Part shown: positions 11,276 to 22,204 of the stretch, in pieces
Layout of the letters: each line of letters begins with the position of its first letter
Numbering within the stretch: position 1 is the stretch's first letter
From: Prinia subflava
Lineage: Eukaryota > Chordata > Aves > Passeriformes > Cisticolidae
NCBI RefSeq assembly: GCF_021018805.1
Contig: NC_086248.1
Location: forward strand, 100,153,239-100,217,238
DNA: 64,000 bases
Reading direction: 5' to 3'
The notes under the pieces: generated by a model
The model's database searches: none
What the model saw: the letters and a program-made list of their open reading frames with translations, nothing else
Told to the model about the DNA's origin: nothing
Program-made: the position numbers and the translations under genes

Positions 11276-14064
11276 AGACAAGCCTCTGCCAAGACAGGCA
11301 GCAGCGCTGGAGAGACACCAGTGCATTTGCAGGACAAGGGTTAACACATGTGCTAGTTTTCCACATGACAGAAACAGAGGGGTTTTAAGCAAAGTTGAAC
11401 TCATTCACACTATACTTTCTATACTTTGTCAATTAACTGACCCGTACAGAAGACAAAATACCACCACACACTGTATCCACATGTAAATTTATTCCTAGAT
11501 TACATACTTTTTTTTCTGTTTTTCTTCCATTTCAATTAATTACATTTGGAAAAAGGAAATAAGGAGGAGAGTGATTATCAAATAGACAGCTGAGCTCAAG
11601 TTAATGAAACTGGACTTGAAACAGACAAAAGATTTTTGCAAAATCCTTACCTATTTATTTACTCACACCACTGTTGCTATGACCAGCTTAGGATAAATCT
11701 TCCTCACATCACCAGCAGTGACCTTGTACTGAAACACTGGCATTCCTCCCTATCTCAAATGCCAGCAAAACCAATATAGATTATACTGATTTCACTGAAA
11801 CCAGCCTTCCCAAGTCTGTAAGTTCCCTGGCATGGAAATGTTATTTTACAAGAACAATGAACAGATAGGATCTCAGGAATCTTCAGGTGAGTCACTTGTG
11901 ATTTATATCAGCATCAATAGCTGCCTCTATTGATATGTAGAAGATCTATCACATGTTTTTCCCAGTTTAATTATTTACCTTTGCTGACCTCAGGTTCTTT
12001 GAAACTAAGTTTCTGCACTTATGAAGGAGCTGCATATTCTTTTAGATAATCATACAATTGGCAAAACCACTGCCAGCTACTACTGAAATTTAAGTGTCTG
12101 GGTTAGGCATTTACGGGCCACTGTTCCTCTTAGCAGAGTAATAATTCCTTTTATCTGCTTAACTGCAGTTTTGCAATGTTTTGCACAACAAGAAAGTCAA
12201 ACATTTCAAAATGAGATGTTTGGTTTTGCTGCTGTTGCTGCAAAATAATATTGCTACTATTCTTTCTTCAACAAGTTCTCGCTCTAAATGCCATACAGTG
12301 GATTTTACTACACTCATGTCAGCCAACAGCTGAAGCTGTCAAATTGTGCTGAGTGGTGAAAAGAAGCTTCAAGAGCTAATGTGAGAAAATGCTATAAAAG
12401 TTAAAAGCTATCATTACAAAATTAGTTTTGGCTTTAATCTTAGTGTATGACTGGGTTCCTATTAGAAGTCAGCACAGGCAAAACGATCATTTGGTTTATG
12501 TACCCTCATACATAACACCTTCTATCCAACAATTTCTAACATCATCATACTGCAAGTTTCTTAGACATAGGGCTCGAAAAATAAAGTCCTCTAATTGATG
12601 AGGTATAACTGGAGCAGTCATACTCCCACAAATTCAGTAGAATTTCCAAGAAATAAAAAGTAGCTTGGAAAATCTTTCAAACAATAAAATAACTGTAGTC
12701 TTTACCCTCACCTTCACTTGCCCATGTAATGTTATATTTAGCCACACTTGAGATAACAGGTTATTTAGGAAGAGGACATTTACATAATTTCTAATTTTTT
12801 TAGAGTAATCAACAGCAGTATTTGAAAGTTGCTCTGAATGCCAGGGTTGGGGTGCATGCCCCAGGCAGATTTAAAATCCACAGCAAGGCAAACTGCAAAC
12901 ACAAACCAGCCTGAGAAGAGGATGAGCAGAAATATGGGGCTTGGATGAGCGCCACAAAATATTCTGATCAACTGGGACACCAGGATTTTAAGACTCATCC
13001 ATTTAGACACAGCCAAAGGGGCTAATCTCACATCTGTTGTTTTGTCACAACTTCTAAACTCCTCTCTGTGGGCATTGACTATCCAAACCTAAAATAACGG
13101 CGTGATTCAATTCATGCTCATATGTTTTCCATAAATATGGCAATTCATTATATTCGCTGAAAGCTCCCTCATAATTCTTGTCATGTGAAATAAAGGGAAC
13201 AGATCCACTAACTGCATCAAAAATTTCAAAAATACGTGTGTTTGCATTATTATTTGCAATATTTTGTTCACAGTATAGGCAGTATTGTTTTAGGGAGGGG
13301 GACCAAGACAGGAGCACTGTGTGCTTGAGACACATTGTGTCTGACAGAGGCAAAACAAATCAGGTCATGAAGAGGAAATTTTGGGCTTGACCTCAATAAA
13401 ACCAAATCAGGCTTGGGCCAAAGATTTGAAACAGTGCCTTTTGTAGCACTCATTTCCTTCACGTTGTTTCATCTCCACTGTTAAGTCAAGAGGAGCCACA
13501 TCCATGGCAATATGTCCCCATCTCCTCTCTACCTACTTCCCAGGGCTCTAGAGCTGCTGTCACTGAGAAACACAACCAACTCCAGTGATTCAGCAATGCA
13601 AACATGGATTAAGACTATATCTGATTCTTCTTCAAGACAGAGAAACTTTCTCATGTTTTTTGAAATTCCTCCATGTCTAGTCATTCCCTCTTCTTTATTT
13701 TACAAATGCAGATGAGCTGAATTAATTAAGTAAATTAGATAAGCCCTAACTCAGTTGCAGTTACGCAGGGATAAAAGAACACATTTAGAAAGCAGTCAAC
13801 TTGTTTTAGAAACTGGTTGGCATTTCTTGGCATGTACAGCTGCAGTGAAAGAGCTAAAGAAAGAGTTAACACTTCTAACATTTTAGAGTAGTTATCCAAG
13901 GGCACCCCCTACTAAGTGACTTGAAAACCAGAAGGATCTGAGCAAATTTTCTATTGCTGAGCCTCTGTCTCTCCATGTTTGAGCAGCAAGCTCTTTGGGA
14001 TATACCTAGCTATGGATCTTAAAGGAAGACTTGTCCTTGTGCCACTTACAATTCAAATATGAGG

Positions 14065-14082
14065 AACAAACAAACAAACAAA
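14065..14082 (+). repeat. (CAAA)n microsatellite
   Basis: About four and a half CAAA units. Confidence 0.8.
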
Positions 14083-17000
14083 TGACTTTGTACATTCCTC
14101 ACTCCTCCAGGTAAACCCTGCCTCAGTTTCAGCCTTGTCTGGCCTTCTGGGATTCAGGATCCCAGATACCATGTACTTCTTGTATATGCACACTTTCTTT
14201 GTCAACGAAGCCCCAGAAAAAAAGGCTTTTTGACTCTTAGGCCACCTAGAATGCATGAGCCATTACCCTTAATTTGGGCTGTTTCAATGGATTTGACCAT
14301 TCCAGTGCTTTCAGAAATCCAGAATTATTTTTCTACAGTCATTCAATGGGTCAGAGAGGATGACTGCCTCTAAGCAAGTCACTCTCCTTACCAGCTTATC
14401 CCTATGCTATGGAGTGATATCCAGCAGCACTTTTTCTTCCCTCCTCCTTTCCCACTTTATTTCACTGGTTCATTTTCTCGGTCAATTAAGGGGGAAAGGA
14501 ATAATTAATTCTATTGTTCTGACCAGTTGCATCTATGGTTAATTACTACTGTCACTAAGTAGTATTTTTTAACATTTTCAACTCAGAGAAGCTCTCTCTT
14601 TTTCAACTCACCACTATGGACTGCTTTCTCATTATCACAAAACAACCATGTAAGAGCATGCTAGTGCCTGTGCACAAATGTATACAAAGTCATGAGAAAG
14701 AAGCAGGGAAGGCCCTTCCAGACATCCATGTAGATATTCAGAAGGAAAATTATATCTAAATGATGGTAAGTACATGGTCCCTCTATGTTTGTTGCTTTTA
14801 ATTGTATAGAACACTGTTTTTATTTATAATAAACTTTCTTTCATCAAATTAGACTATTCTATTCTCCTCGTAATCACAGCTACATTCACAAGTCAGCTTA
14901 TTATCACAGTAAGATCTATCAGCTCTGCCCACACTGTATTTACAAACTTGAAAGGAAATGGTTAGCTTAGAAAAATGCATTACAGATACTGTGATAGACA
15001 GGAGGACATCAAACATAATCACTGAGAGATAAATTAACTGAGTCTGGGGAAAGACAAGAAAGAGGTCAGCAATGTCATCTTGATTACTCAGAAAGGTTAA
15101 GAACTACTAAAAACTTTGACCAAGGAAAGACAAAAAAACTTCAGTAAACTAAACTATGTGATCCATGGAAATCACAGTAATCAAGCCTGGTTTACCACGG
15201 TAATGACCAACTGGGTGAGAAAGGGGAGAAAATATTAGAACTGCAGAATTGGTTGTGCTTAAATCACACTGGGCATAGTAGTTTTGCCTACAGAGCTCTC
15301 CCTTGGAGTAAAATAAAGAGACAGAAAGAAATTTGCCTTAAAGCCAAGTCAACTTTTCACTATCAGAAAAAAACCCATTTTTGAAAATTAGAAACAGTGG
15401 GAAGTACAGTGCATTGAATGCTAAATTAATTTCTTCTGATAACTTATTTCAAACAGTATTTGATTAAAGGACAATAGACATGCTTTAAATCTAAAAAACA
15501 TGGTTACCACAGGCTGAGGCAAAAGTGGTGTTGCTGATAAGTGACAACAGCATTGTTATTTGTTTAGCTCTTGTAAAGGCACCCCAGTCAATCAATAGCT
15601 ATGCATGTACCAAGGCAGTGGGACTTGTATAAAGATGCTTATCAGAAATCCATGGGCTACATTCCACTTTTGATTACAGTGCTGCAGACTGTCCCCAGTC
15701 CTTCTGAAGACTGTGTGCCTCCTTGACAAGCCATACTGACAGAAATAATAATATAGAAACCCCACTTCCTAATATGCATATCCAACTGCACAGCCAATTA
15801 ACCACTATGCTGACTGAAATTGCTTTGTTATTCATTTCGTTCCAACTGATGTTAATACTTTGGCAGCTGATGGGGATAATAACCGATGGAGCATATTGGA
15901 AATTTTGAAAGGGGATATAAAATTTATATAATTTAAAGACATTGAGAAAGCTACTATGCTTTACAGTCTTAAAACCTGAAAATGTCTAAATGTTTTGTGT
16001 ATGAAGTACTCAGAGCAGGAGAATCAGTATGTATTGGCAAATCTGTGAATGAAAAGGAGGCATTTAAAAAGATTGTGATATACAAACAGGTTTGAAATAA
16101 CATTAAAAAAGGCAATTATAAGATGAAAATGAGACTTTTTCACCTCTACCTCTAACATCACACTGAGTAGCAATGCTTGAACATCTGGAAACATTTACAT
16201 TTGATGTTTTAATTAAAATATAACTCTTTTCTGTAACATAAGCACATTGTAACCGAAAAATGTGATTTCATTTACCCTAATCCCTAAAACTATTTGGCTT
16301 ATTATCTTTATATACCAAAATAACAATTTCAGTAGATTAAAAAAAACCAAAACCAGTAAAAGGCCATAAAACTGTTTTTACCTACACTAATAAATTGGGG
16401 ATTTCTTACAAAAATAAAATGTTTTCTATACAACATAGAGACACCTTTCACAGTTGTCAGGGTCATATATTTCACAGTGGTGAATTTCACTGCCCTACTG
16501 CAATTCTAGCCCTGCAGTTCCCGTTTGGTGAAAACTCCTGTGAAGTTCAACAAGCATCTTCCCTGAACAAGGGCTGCATGACCAGGCTGCTTTGTACTCC
16601 AGGAGCAGTGAGCTGGTGACTGCTGCAGAAGTCTCTCCAAATGGACATCTTTTGGGTGAATCCAGTGCACATGAGCTCTGCCAACAATGGTGAAGCAGAG
16701 CCTGGAAGAAGCTGACCTAGCTCAGGAGTGGGAGATCAATATGTGTGTCCCTGCTGCCACGTCACGCTCTGGATGCAAAGCACTGGAGGAGTGGATGTGC
16801 TGTGGTAACACATCATCTTCAGCCCTCAGCTCCAAACTGTGCCAACTTTTATTCCTCAAAACTCTCATTTTGCACAAACCCATTCTTCCTGCTCAGGACC
16901 TTGGCTGCTCAAGTTCAACCCCCTAAATCCCTTTACTATTCCATCACAAAGGTCCCTAGCACCAACTCAAACTGCCACTTTCTTGAGGTCTGCTCCCAGA

Positions 17001-17276
17001 ACCCCAATCTGTTTACTTCAGACTGCCTCGGCTTCTCCCAGGCCACTGGTCCACACATTGGTCCTAAGCCTCATCGAGTCAAAACTCTTCTGGCACCAAA
17101 TCAGCCCAGGCCCTTAAGTGCACAACACCTGCTACACACAGAACTCAGCTCCCTCTGTTCTGCCTGTGAGCATGTGGGGCCTATTCCTTCCCCATTTGTC
17201 CTTTTCTTTCCAAGAACATGGACATACTGACATGCAGATTTTACTATTCCCCTCCTGGCTCCTATTCCCACAAATT

Positions 17277-17278
17277 AA

Positions 17279-17309
<31 letters not shown>

Positions 17310-17324
17310 AAAAAAGAAAGAAAA
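17277..17324 (+). repeat. A-rich tract with G interruptions
   Basis: Almost pure A over 48 bases with single Gs, following a C-rich block at 16830-17276. It could be a microsatellite or a decayed poly(A) tail. Confidence 0.8.
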
Positions 17325-17697
17325 CCAGAATCAGTTTGTATTTAGCCTCAACAAGATCCTGAGACCACAGAAAGAAGAAGCAATCAGAAGTGGACACACT
17401 GTACTTGTCATTTGGTAACTGAATTGGGGAGCCATAAAAGAGTAGACAGTAAAGAAGTGTTTGCAGGAAGTCAGGAGTGAATGAGGATGATGACAGCCAT
17501 CCATATGGCTACACTTTCAACATATTCAACATGCAATTTTCCCTTCACACATGATCTTTCATGTCCCTGGATTCTTACAGAAACAGCCTTTCTTCATTTA
17601 AAGTTACCAAGGAAGTTGAAACCCCTTTCATTTTTTATGGGTTTTGGTATGGAACATCCCTGCTTTTGTAATCTAGAGTATGAACTGTTCTATCTAC

Positions 17698-17717
17698 TTA
17701 AAAACAAACAAACAAAC
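17698..17717 (+). repeat. (CAAA)n microsatellite
   Basis: Short CAAA run continued by CACCCCC. Confidence 0.6.
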
Positions 17718-19439
17718 ACCCCCTTCCACCCTCAGAAAGAAAAAACAAAACAGACTTTGTGGCAGAAATAGCTATAACAAAAGCAATAGCCAACTTCTTA
17801 AATGGATCAAAAAGGACACAAATCATCAAATAAACCACATGCTGCAAGAGACCACTGGTGAGGGCTTAGCAGTGTATTATTTATATTTATGAACATTAGT
17901 CTTCCTTTTACTTCTCAGTACTTCTCTTTACACTGTTAATATTATGATCCACAGAATTATTTTCTTATTCCTTCCTGTGGTCAAGCTTTCAAATCTTTCA
18001 CTCATCTTTCACCTGAGTTTAATGAAAGTCAGAAAACAAAATTGAAAAATCATTTGGTCAGGCTTGAAAGATGTTTAATTTTGACTTTTAGTGTATTAAA
18101 AGACTGTGTGCTGAATTACTTTTTGCCTAATATGGTGAGCTAATTGCTTGGTTGGGATTCTGTTTATGTCTCTGTGAGGCACAATACTGTCCACATGAGA
18201 TCACACTACTAAGCAAAATCCCAGCAAAATTACCTGATGAGAATATTAGCAGCAAGATTGTGGTTTGGCTTTTTTTAAGAAATGGAAGAAATCCAACCAT
18301 GCTGGGCTTTTGGCTTTGCTTATACTACTAGCTGAAATTGTATTGGCTCAAGGAAAACTGAAAGATTAAAAAAAATCAAACCCAAGAGGATGGGGGTGTC
18401 AGGGCTAGCCAGTGCCAGGGGTAAAGGGGAAGGGTGTGGATGTCTGAGGACTATGGTGACATTTACTGAGTGCCTAAACAAAGTGATCATTTCTCCTTCC
18501 TTTCACACTTCTAATTCACCGTATTAGAGAGCAATGCTTCCATTTGGGATCGACTAATTGACCTGCCCTAAAAGCTCTTTTCTACTTTTAGCAGGTAAGA
18601 AGCTACAAAAGGCTGACAAGAGAACAAAAAAAGCTGCTATGAGTTCATTGTAAAAACTGCAATTTTTTATTTACAGTCATATTAGACTAGAACAAAATAC
18701 CTGAAAAACTGAGTGGAGCTAAGGTTGAAGGATACTAGCCTGAGAAGAAAATTCTCACCTGTCAAAGTCAGCAGGGGCTAGGGACACTGGAGAGGAGTAG
18801 GTAAGGAGCAAGCATGCACACACACCCTTCTCCCTCACCCAGTTCCCTCTGAAGGATGCTTAGAGATGCAGTGTTTGGCTCCACGGGAGCTGTGTCCAAC
18901 ACTGCTCAGCCTGAGACAGAAATGCCTCTGTCAGGCTTACAGAAACAAATGGGAACATCTCTCTGAAGAATTAATAATGAAAAGAATTAAACGTTTAAAA
19001 ATGCTGTCAGATTTCAGAATTTCTCACAAACACAGGAAAGCAAAGACACTCACAGCTATTGAATAAACGCTCTGAAACTACCTTATGACAGAACATCCCT
19101 CTTTTCATAAAATCAGTTCTTAACTTCTGGAGAGGTTCCTGGGCTTACCTATGAAGTCCTTAAGTAGCAGTTCCACCTCTTCATATTTCGTTTTCTTTAA
19201 CAAGGCTTATTTCTTCCGGGAAACCAGCCTTTTTACACATCTCCCTTTGACTGGGTCCAACATAATGTTTTCAAAAACTGGTGAAAGGTGTGATTTTAAA
19301 ATACTTTCTAAGGAATCGTAGGTGGTATCTCTACAGTCGTGTTTCTTTCCCTCTCATCCTTTTACCCTTCCCTCAAATGAGTAGCAAGCCCCTATATGAT
19401 ATCCTCCCCATATGGGCAGAAACTGAGAGAATAATAAGC

Positions 19440-19474
19440 ATATATATATATATATATATGTGCACACACATACA
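19440..19474 (+). repeat. (TA)n-(TG/CA) compound microsatellite
   Basis: About ten TA units followed by GTGCACACACATACA. Confidence 0.85.
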
Positions 19475-20531
19475 TCTTTAGTTCTCCTCTGTAGCACACA
19501 TATTACAGAACATGCAGCATTCTCAATCTTGCACTGCCTCAAGTGCTCTACAGAGAAGAGTGGTGGCCTGAATTTCTCAATTGTTTTGTTTTTAATTATA
19601 CCAGTCGTATAAGTTTCTCAAAACCAACAAAATGCTTAAGAAGAGGCATTTCTGTGCACTTCATCTTTTCTAGCAGTTATGTATCAGAGGCTATTCAGCA
19701 CACAGCGGGAATTTTCAGGTAAATGATGATACTGTTTCCACCAATACCAGCATTGTTAATTACTGGAAAAAATCCAATAATTCCTAACTACCTCGTGCCT
19801 GCAACTAGGTCATCTTGGACAGAGAAGCAAAGGTTAAGTACAAGATCTGGTTCTTACTTTGCAAATCCTGTAAATGACATCGTATGGTCGAGCAAATGAG
19901 GCAAGGCAAGACGAGAAAATGAAGAAGAATGAAGCTGTATAATCTAATCAGAAACCAACTAGGGGGTTTCTTTATCCTCTTCCTCCCTCGGAGACAAAGG
20001 GAGGCTTTAAATCCTTAAAACACAGTCTGGTGTTTCGCTTTCTGTGACAGCTTTTGGTACTACTGAACATATGTATGCACACCTATTCTGCATGTATTGA
20101 TGTGCAGGTTCTCCCCAGTCTGCGTGCAAAAAGAAAGAGAACTGCACGGGGCTCTCCAAAAGGCACCGAAGCAGCTTCCCGTCACTTCAGAAACTAACTA
20201 CCGGAGCACTGTTGTTCTTAAGCAAAACGTATTTGCACCTCGAAAGAATTTCATCTCCGCCCCTTTGCTGCCTGCTACAGTGGGCATCGCCTCCCTCCCT
20301 CGGTGTCTCGGCGCTTACCGCTCCCCCGATCCCCAGCATAATGAGCTGACCTTTGCTTTAGTTCATCGACTTTTCGACCAAGGTAATGAACTGGAAGCAG
20401 CACCATCATCACCAGCGGTTTAAGCAGCGCACCGGCTCCCTCCCCGCCCCTCGCTCCGCGCCGGGGTCTCTAGGCACCCTGCCCTGCCTCCGCCGTGGGG
20501 GCGGCTTGCCCCGAGCGTGTGTCCCCGCACC

Positions 20532-20558
20532 GGGGCAGGGAGGTGACGGGGAGGGGGG
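20532..20558 (+). other. Candidate G-quadruplex in the beta-exon-proximal intron
   Basis: Four guanine runs of 4, 3, 4 and 6 bases are separated by loops of 2, 7 and 1 bases, which meets the usual quadruplex pattern. It is on the template strand of NRXN1-beta, about 450 bases past the splice donor. A further G4 run follows at 20570-20573. Confidence 0.6.
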
Positions 20559-20623
20559 TGAAACGAGGCGGGGCAGATCCGGGCGCCTCCGGGCTGGGCT
20601 TTCCAGGCGGCTCCCTCTGCGGC

Positions 20624-20646
20624 GGGGCAGGGAGCGGGGCTGCGGG
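20624..20646 (+). other. Second candidate G-quadruplex
   Basis: Guanine runs of 4, 3, 4 and 3 bases with loops of 2, 3 and 4 bases, on the same strand as and close to the first candidate. Confidence 0.6.
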
Positions 20647-20997
20647 AGAGCCTCTGCTCCAGCGCCTGCCCCGCGCCCGGGACCCCGCAGCGACCCTGCG
20701 GGGCGCACGGCGGGGGCTCGCCGCCCGCCCCAGGGGATGCCCGGCGGCCCCGGCAGCATCCCCCGCCCAGCCGTGACCGGCCGAGCCCACCGGGAGCGGC
20801 GGGACGGGCCCGGACCCCGCCCGACGGGGCTCCCTGCGGGCCCGGCCCCGCAGCCCAGCCCTTCCTTCTCCGCCGTGCTCCTCGTCCTCCCCCCGCAGCC
20901 CGAGCGCCGCAGCCCCGGCCCGCGGGGTCCCGCAGCCCGCGCCTGACCTCTGCGGGGCGGCGCGCCCCCGACCGCGCAGGGACCGAGCGGCACCCGA

Positions 20998-21004
20998 ACC
21001 CACC
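20998..21004 (-). other. NRXN1: 5' splice donor of the NRXN1-beta first exon
   Basis: On the minus strand the exon ends in G at 21004 and the intron starts GTGGGT at 21003. The break falls after the first base of a codon (phase 1). That fits the alanine codon shared between the beta exon and the common exon in known neurexins. Confidence 0.85.
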
Positions 21005-21244
21005 GTGTCCGCCTCGCAAGGAAGCCGGTGACCTGTAGATAGCGATAGGCACTGAATGATGTTTGCTGCTGCCGTGGAAATGGTGAATGTGGTGAGCGCC
21101 CAAACTGGAGGCGCCCCACGCCACCCCAAGGAGGCCGCTGAGAGTGAGAGGGACTATCCAGAGCAGGGCCAAGCGGCCGCCGGCGCTGCTGCTGCCGCTG
21201 CTGGCGGGTCCCGGCTCCGGGCTGCCCCTAAGGAGCCCCCCCAT
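21004..21244 (-). CDS. NRXN1: Neurexin-1-beta first coding exon (signal peptide and beta-specific N-terminus), partial CDS
   Basis: The exon encodes 80 residues plus one base of the next codon. Residues 1-23 are a Gly/Ser/Pro-rich leader. About 24-44 are a hydrophobic signal sequence beginning [12 protein letters not shown]. About 45-80 are the beta-specific segment, with the histidine cluster HHIHHFHG and ending SPASLRGGH. From residue 21 onward this matches, as I recall it, the vertebrate neurexin-1-beta N-terminus; the NRXN2 and NRXN3 beta starts differ clearly. Neurexin-1-beta is a presynaptic adhesion protein that binds neuroligins and other partners through one LNS domain, which is encoded by downstream exons not recognised here. 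The ATG at 21244-21242 is the first in-frame ATG after a stop at 21403-21401, with A at -3 and G at +4. The open frame continues past 21004, but a donor (G then GTGGGT) follows the GGH codons exactly where neurexin beta exons join the common exon in phase 1. Human beta has a longer poly-Gly leader. Confidence 0.95.
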
Positions 21245-21585
21245 CCTCCGGTGCGCGGCGAGCCGGCCCGCGGCGTCCTCGGGAGGAGCAGCAGCCACAG
21301 CAACGGAGGCAAACTTTGGGCAGAGGCGCTCGCACACTCGCACACGGCGCTGGCTGCAGCTCACGGCACCAGGCGAGCCATCTCTTCCCTTAGGGAAAGC
21401 CTATGAGGATCCTTTTCTCCAGGTCTTCTTCTACCCAAAACAATCCGAGACATAGTCAGAGAATCCAGGCAGTTCAGAGCCTTCGCAAAGAGGTGGAAGT
21501 GGGGAAAAGCCCCGTGCCCAAACAATCGCTAGTTTCAGCTTTCCCGGGGCTGGTGCTCATTAACAATACTCCACAGTTGCAAGGG

Positions 21586-21684
21586 CTACGAGAATACCAA
21601 GCATTCCCCCATCCTCAGTAATCCACAGTGCAGCCAATCATGCCACATTTCTGCTAAGAAAGAGAAAAGGGGGTGCCACTCCAT
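21586..21684 (-). CDS. Possible upstream ORF (32 codons) in the NRXN1-beta leader
   Basis: An ATG on the minus strand at 21684-21682 opens a 32-codon frame that stops about 340 bases before the beta start and is in a different frame from it. If the leader includes this stretch, it could lower translation of the main frame. No protein similarity is seen, and it may be chance. Confidence 0.25.
   Translation of the reverse strand: MEWHPLFSFLAEMWHDWLHCGLLRMGECLVFS
21634..21638 (+). promoter_or_regulatory. CCAAT motif
   Basis: A CCAAT pentamer on the plus strand (ATTGG on the gene strand) about 390 bases upstream of the beta ATG. It may be an NF-Y type site. A five-base motif is weak evidence. 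Confidence 0.2.
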
Positions 21685-21785
21685 CAGCCAGCGCTGGGAA
21701 AGCAGAGAAAAATCAAAGTGCTGCTCTTCCCTCCATTCATCTCCAAACTGGTGAGCCCTCACCGAGCGAGCTCTCTCCCGGCGCG

Positions 21786-21831
21786 CACACACACTCACAC
21801 TCGCGAACACACGCTCACACACTCGCACACG
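21786..21831 (+). repeat. Imperfect CA-rich repeat
   Basis: CA dinucleotide runs interrupted by CTCA and CGCG units, within the putative leader. A smaller relative (TCGCACAC units) occurs near 21328-21346, just above the start codon. Confidence 0.75.
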
Positions 21832-21988
21832 CCGCCAGACAATAATCGGGCTGCTCCGGCAATCTCAGTGGTCTGGCTACTGACAGTAATACCCGAGGAT
21901 GTTTTCAGGGAGAATAGTGCACCCTTATGAAAGAAGCTGGGAAGAAAAAATAAAAATAAAAATAAGCATGCTTGCGAGGAGCAGGGCT

Positions 21989-21996
21989 ATGCAAAT
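21989..21996 (+). promoter_or_regulatory. Octamer motif (ATGCAAAT), possible POU-factor site
   Basis: A perfect octamer lies 745 bases upstream of the beta ATG inside the promoter/leader domain. POU-domain factors (Oct and Brn classes) bind this motif, and several act in neurons. Function here is inferred from position only. Confidence 0.35.
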
Positions 21997-22160
21997 CTGC
22001 AGTCTCCGAACAGCAAATCGCTGAGGCTTGGATGCAATGCAGAGGACGAGCCTATGTTAAAGAGGGAGGCTGAGTTCAGCTCCCACACAGTCGCGCTCCC
22101 TCTCCTCAGCCTTTCGGGAGCCGCGCACTGCCAGAACGCGGCTCGGGCGGTGTGGAGGGA

Positions 22161-22204
22161 CACACAGACACACACACACACGCACACACACACACACATA
22201 CACT
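22161..22204 (+). repeat. (CA)n microsatellite in the NRXN1-beta promoter/leader
   Basis: About 20 CA units broken by a G near the start and one CG. On the gene strand this is (TG)n, about 0.9 kb upstream of the ATG. It is a candidate length polymorphism and Z-DNA-prone site. Confidence 0.9.

Larger units (their letters stand above)
7711..20400. other. Long intronic stretch, few repeats
   Basis: AT-rich sequence with microsatellites listed separately, a possible old SINE near 11214, and a C-rich block at 16830-17276 ending in an A tract. The longest frame, at 16745-17230, overlaps others in three frames and has a composition reflecting C-rich DNA. No exon or RNA gene recognised. Confidence 0.5.
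1..21003 (-). other. NRXN1: NRXN1 intron downstream of the beta exon (partial)
   Basis: Everything below the donor should be the intron leading to the first common exon, which encodes the start of the last LNS domain. I looked among the minus-strand frames for the expected exon start (GTTYIF... KGGG) and did not find it, so the acceptor probably lies outside the window. Open frames here are short, overlap in several frames and resemble no known protein. Confidence 0.75.
20440..21380. promoter_or_regulatory. CpG island, proximal part, over the NRXN1-beta exon and start of its intron
   Basis: This is a dense run of CpG dinucleotides and high GC against AT-rich surroundings on both sides. It covers the coding exon and about 550 bases of the following intron. 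It is a typical methylation-free promoter or first-exon domain. The long open frames on both strands here come from low stop-codon density in GC-rich DNA. Confidence 0.85.

Noticed and set aside
16745..17230. 161-codon plus-strand frame
   Set aside because: Composition follows C-rich DNA, other frames overlap it, and nothing is recognised. Kept only as a finding about the DNA block.
20386..21129. Long overlapping frames on both strands (plus 20386-20946, minus 20409-21119 and 20470-21129)
   Set aside because: Ala/Gly/Pro/Arg-rich products in overlapping phases are what GC-rich DNA gives by chance.
20420..21364. 314-codon minus-strand frame through the CpG block
   Set aside because: It starts at a GTG and runs past the splice donor into the intron. 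Only 21244-21004 is supported as coding.
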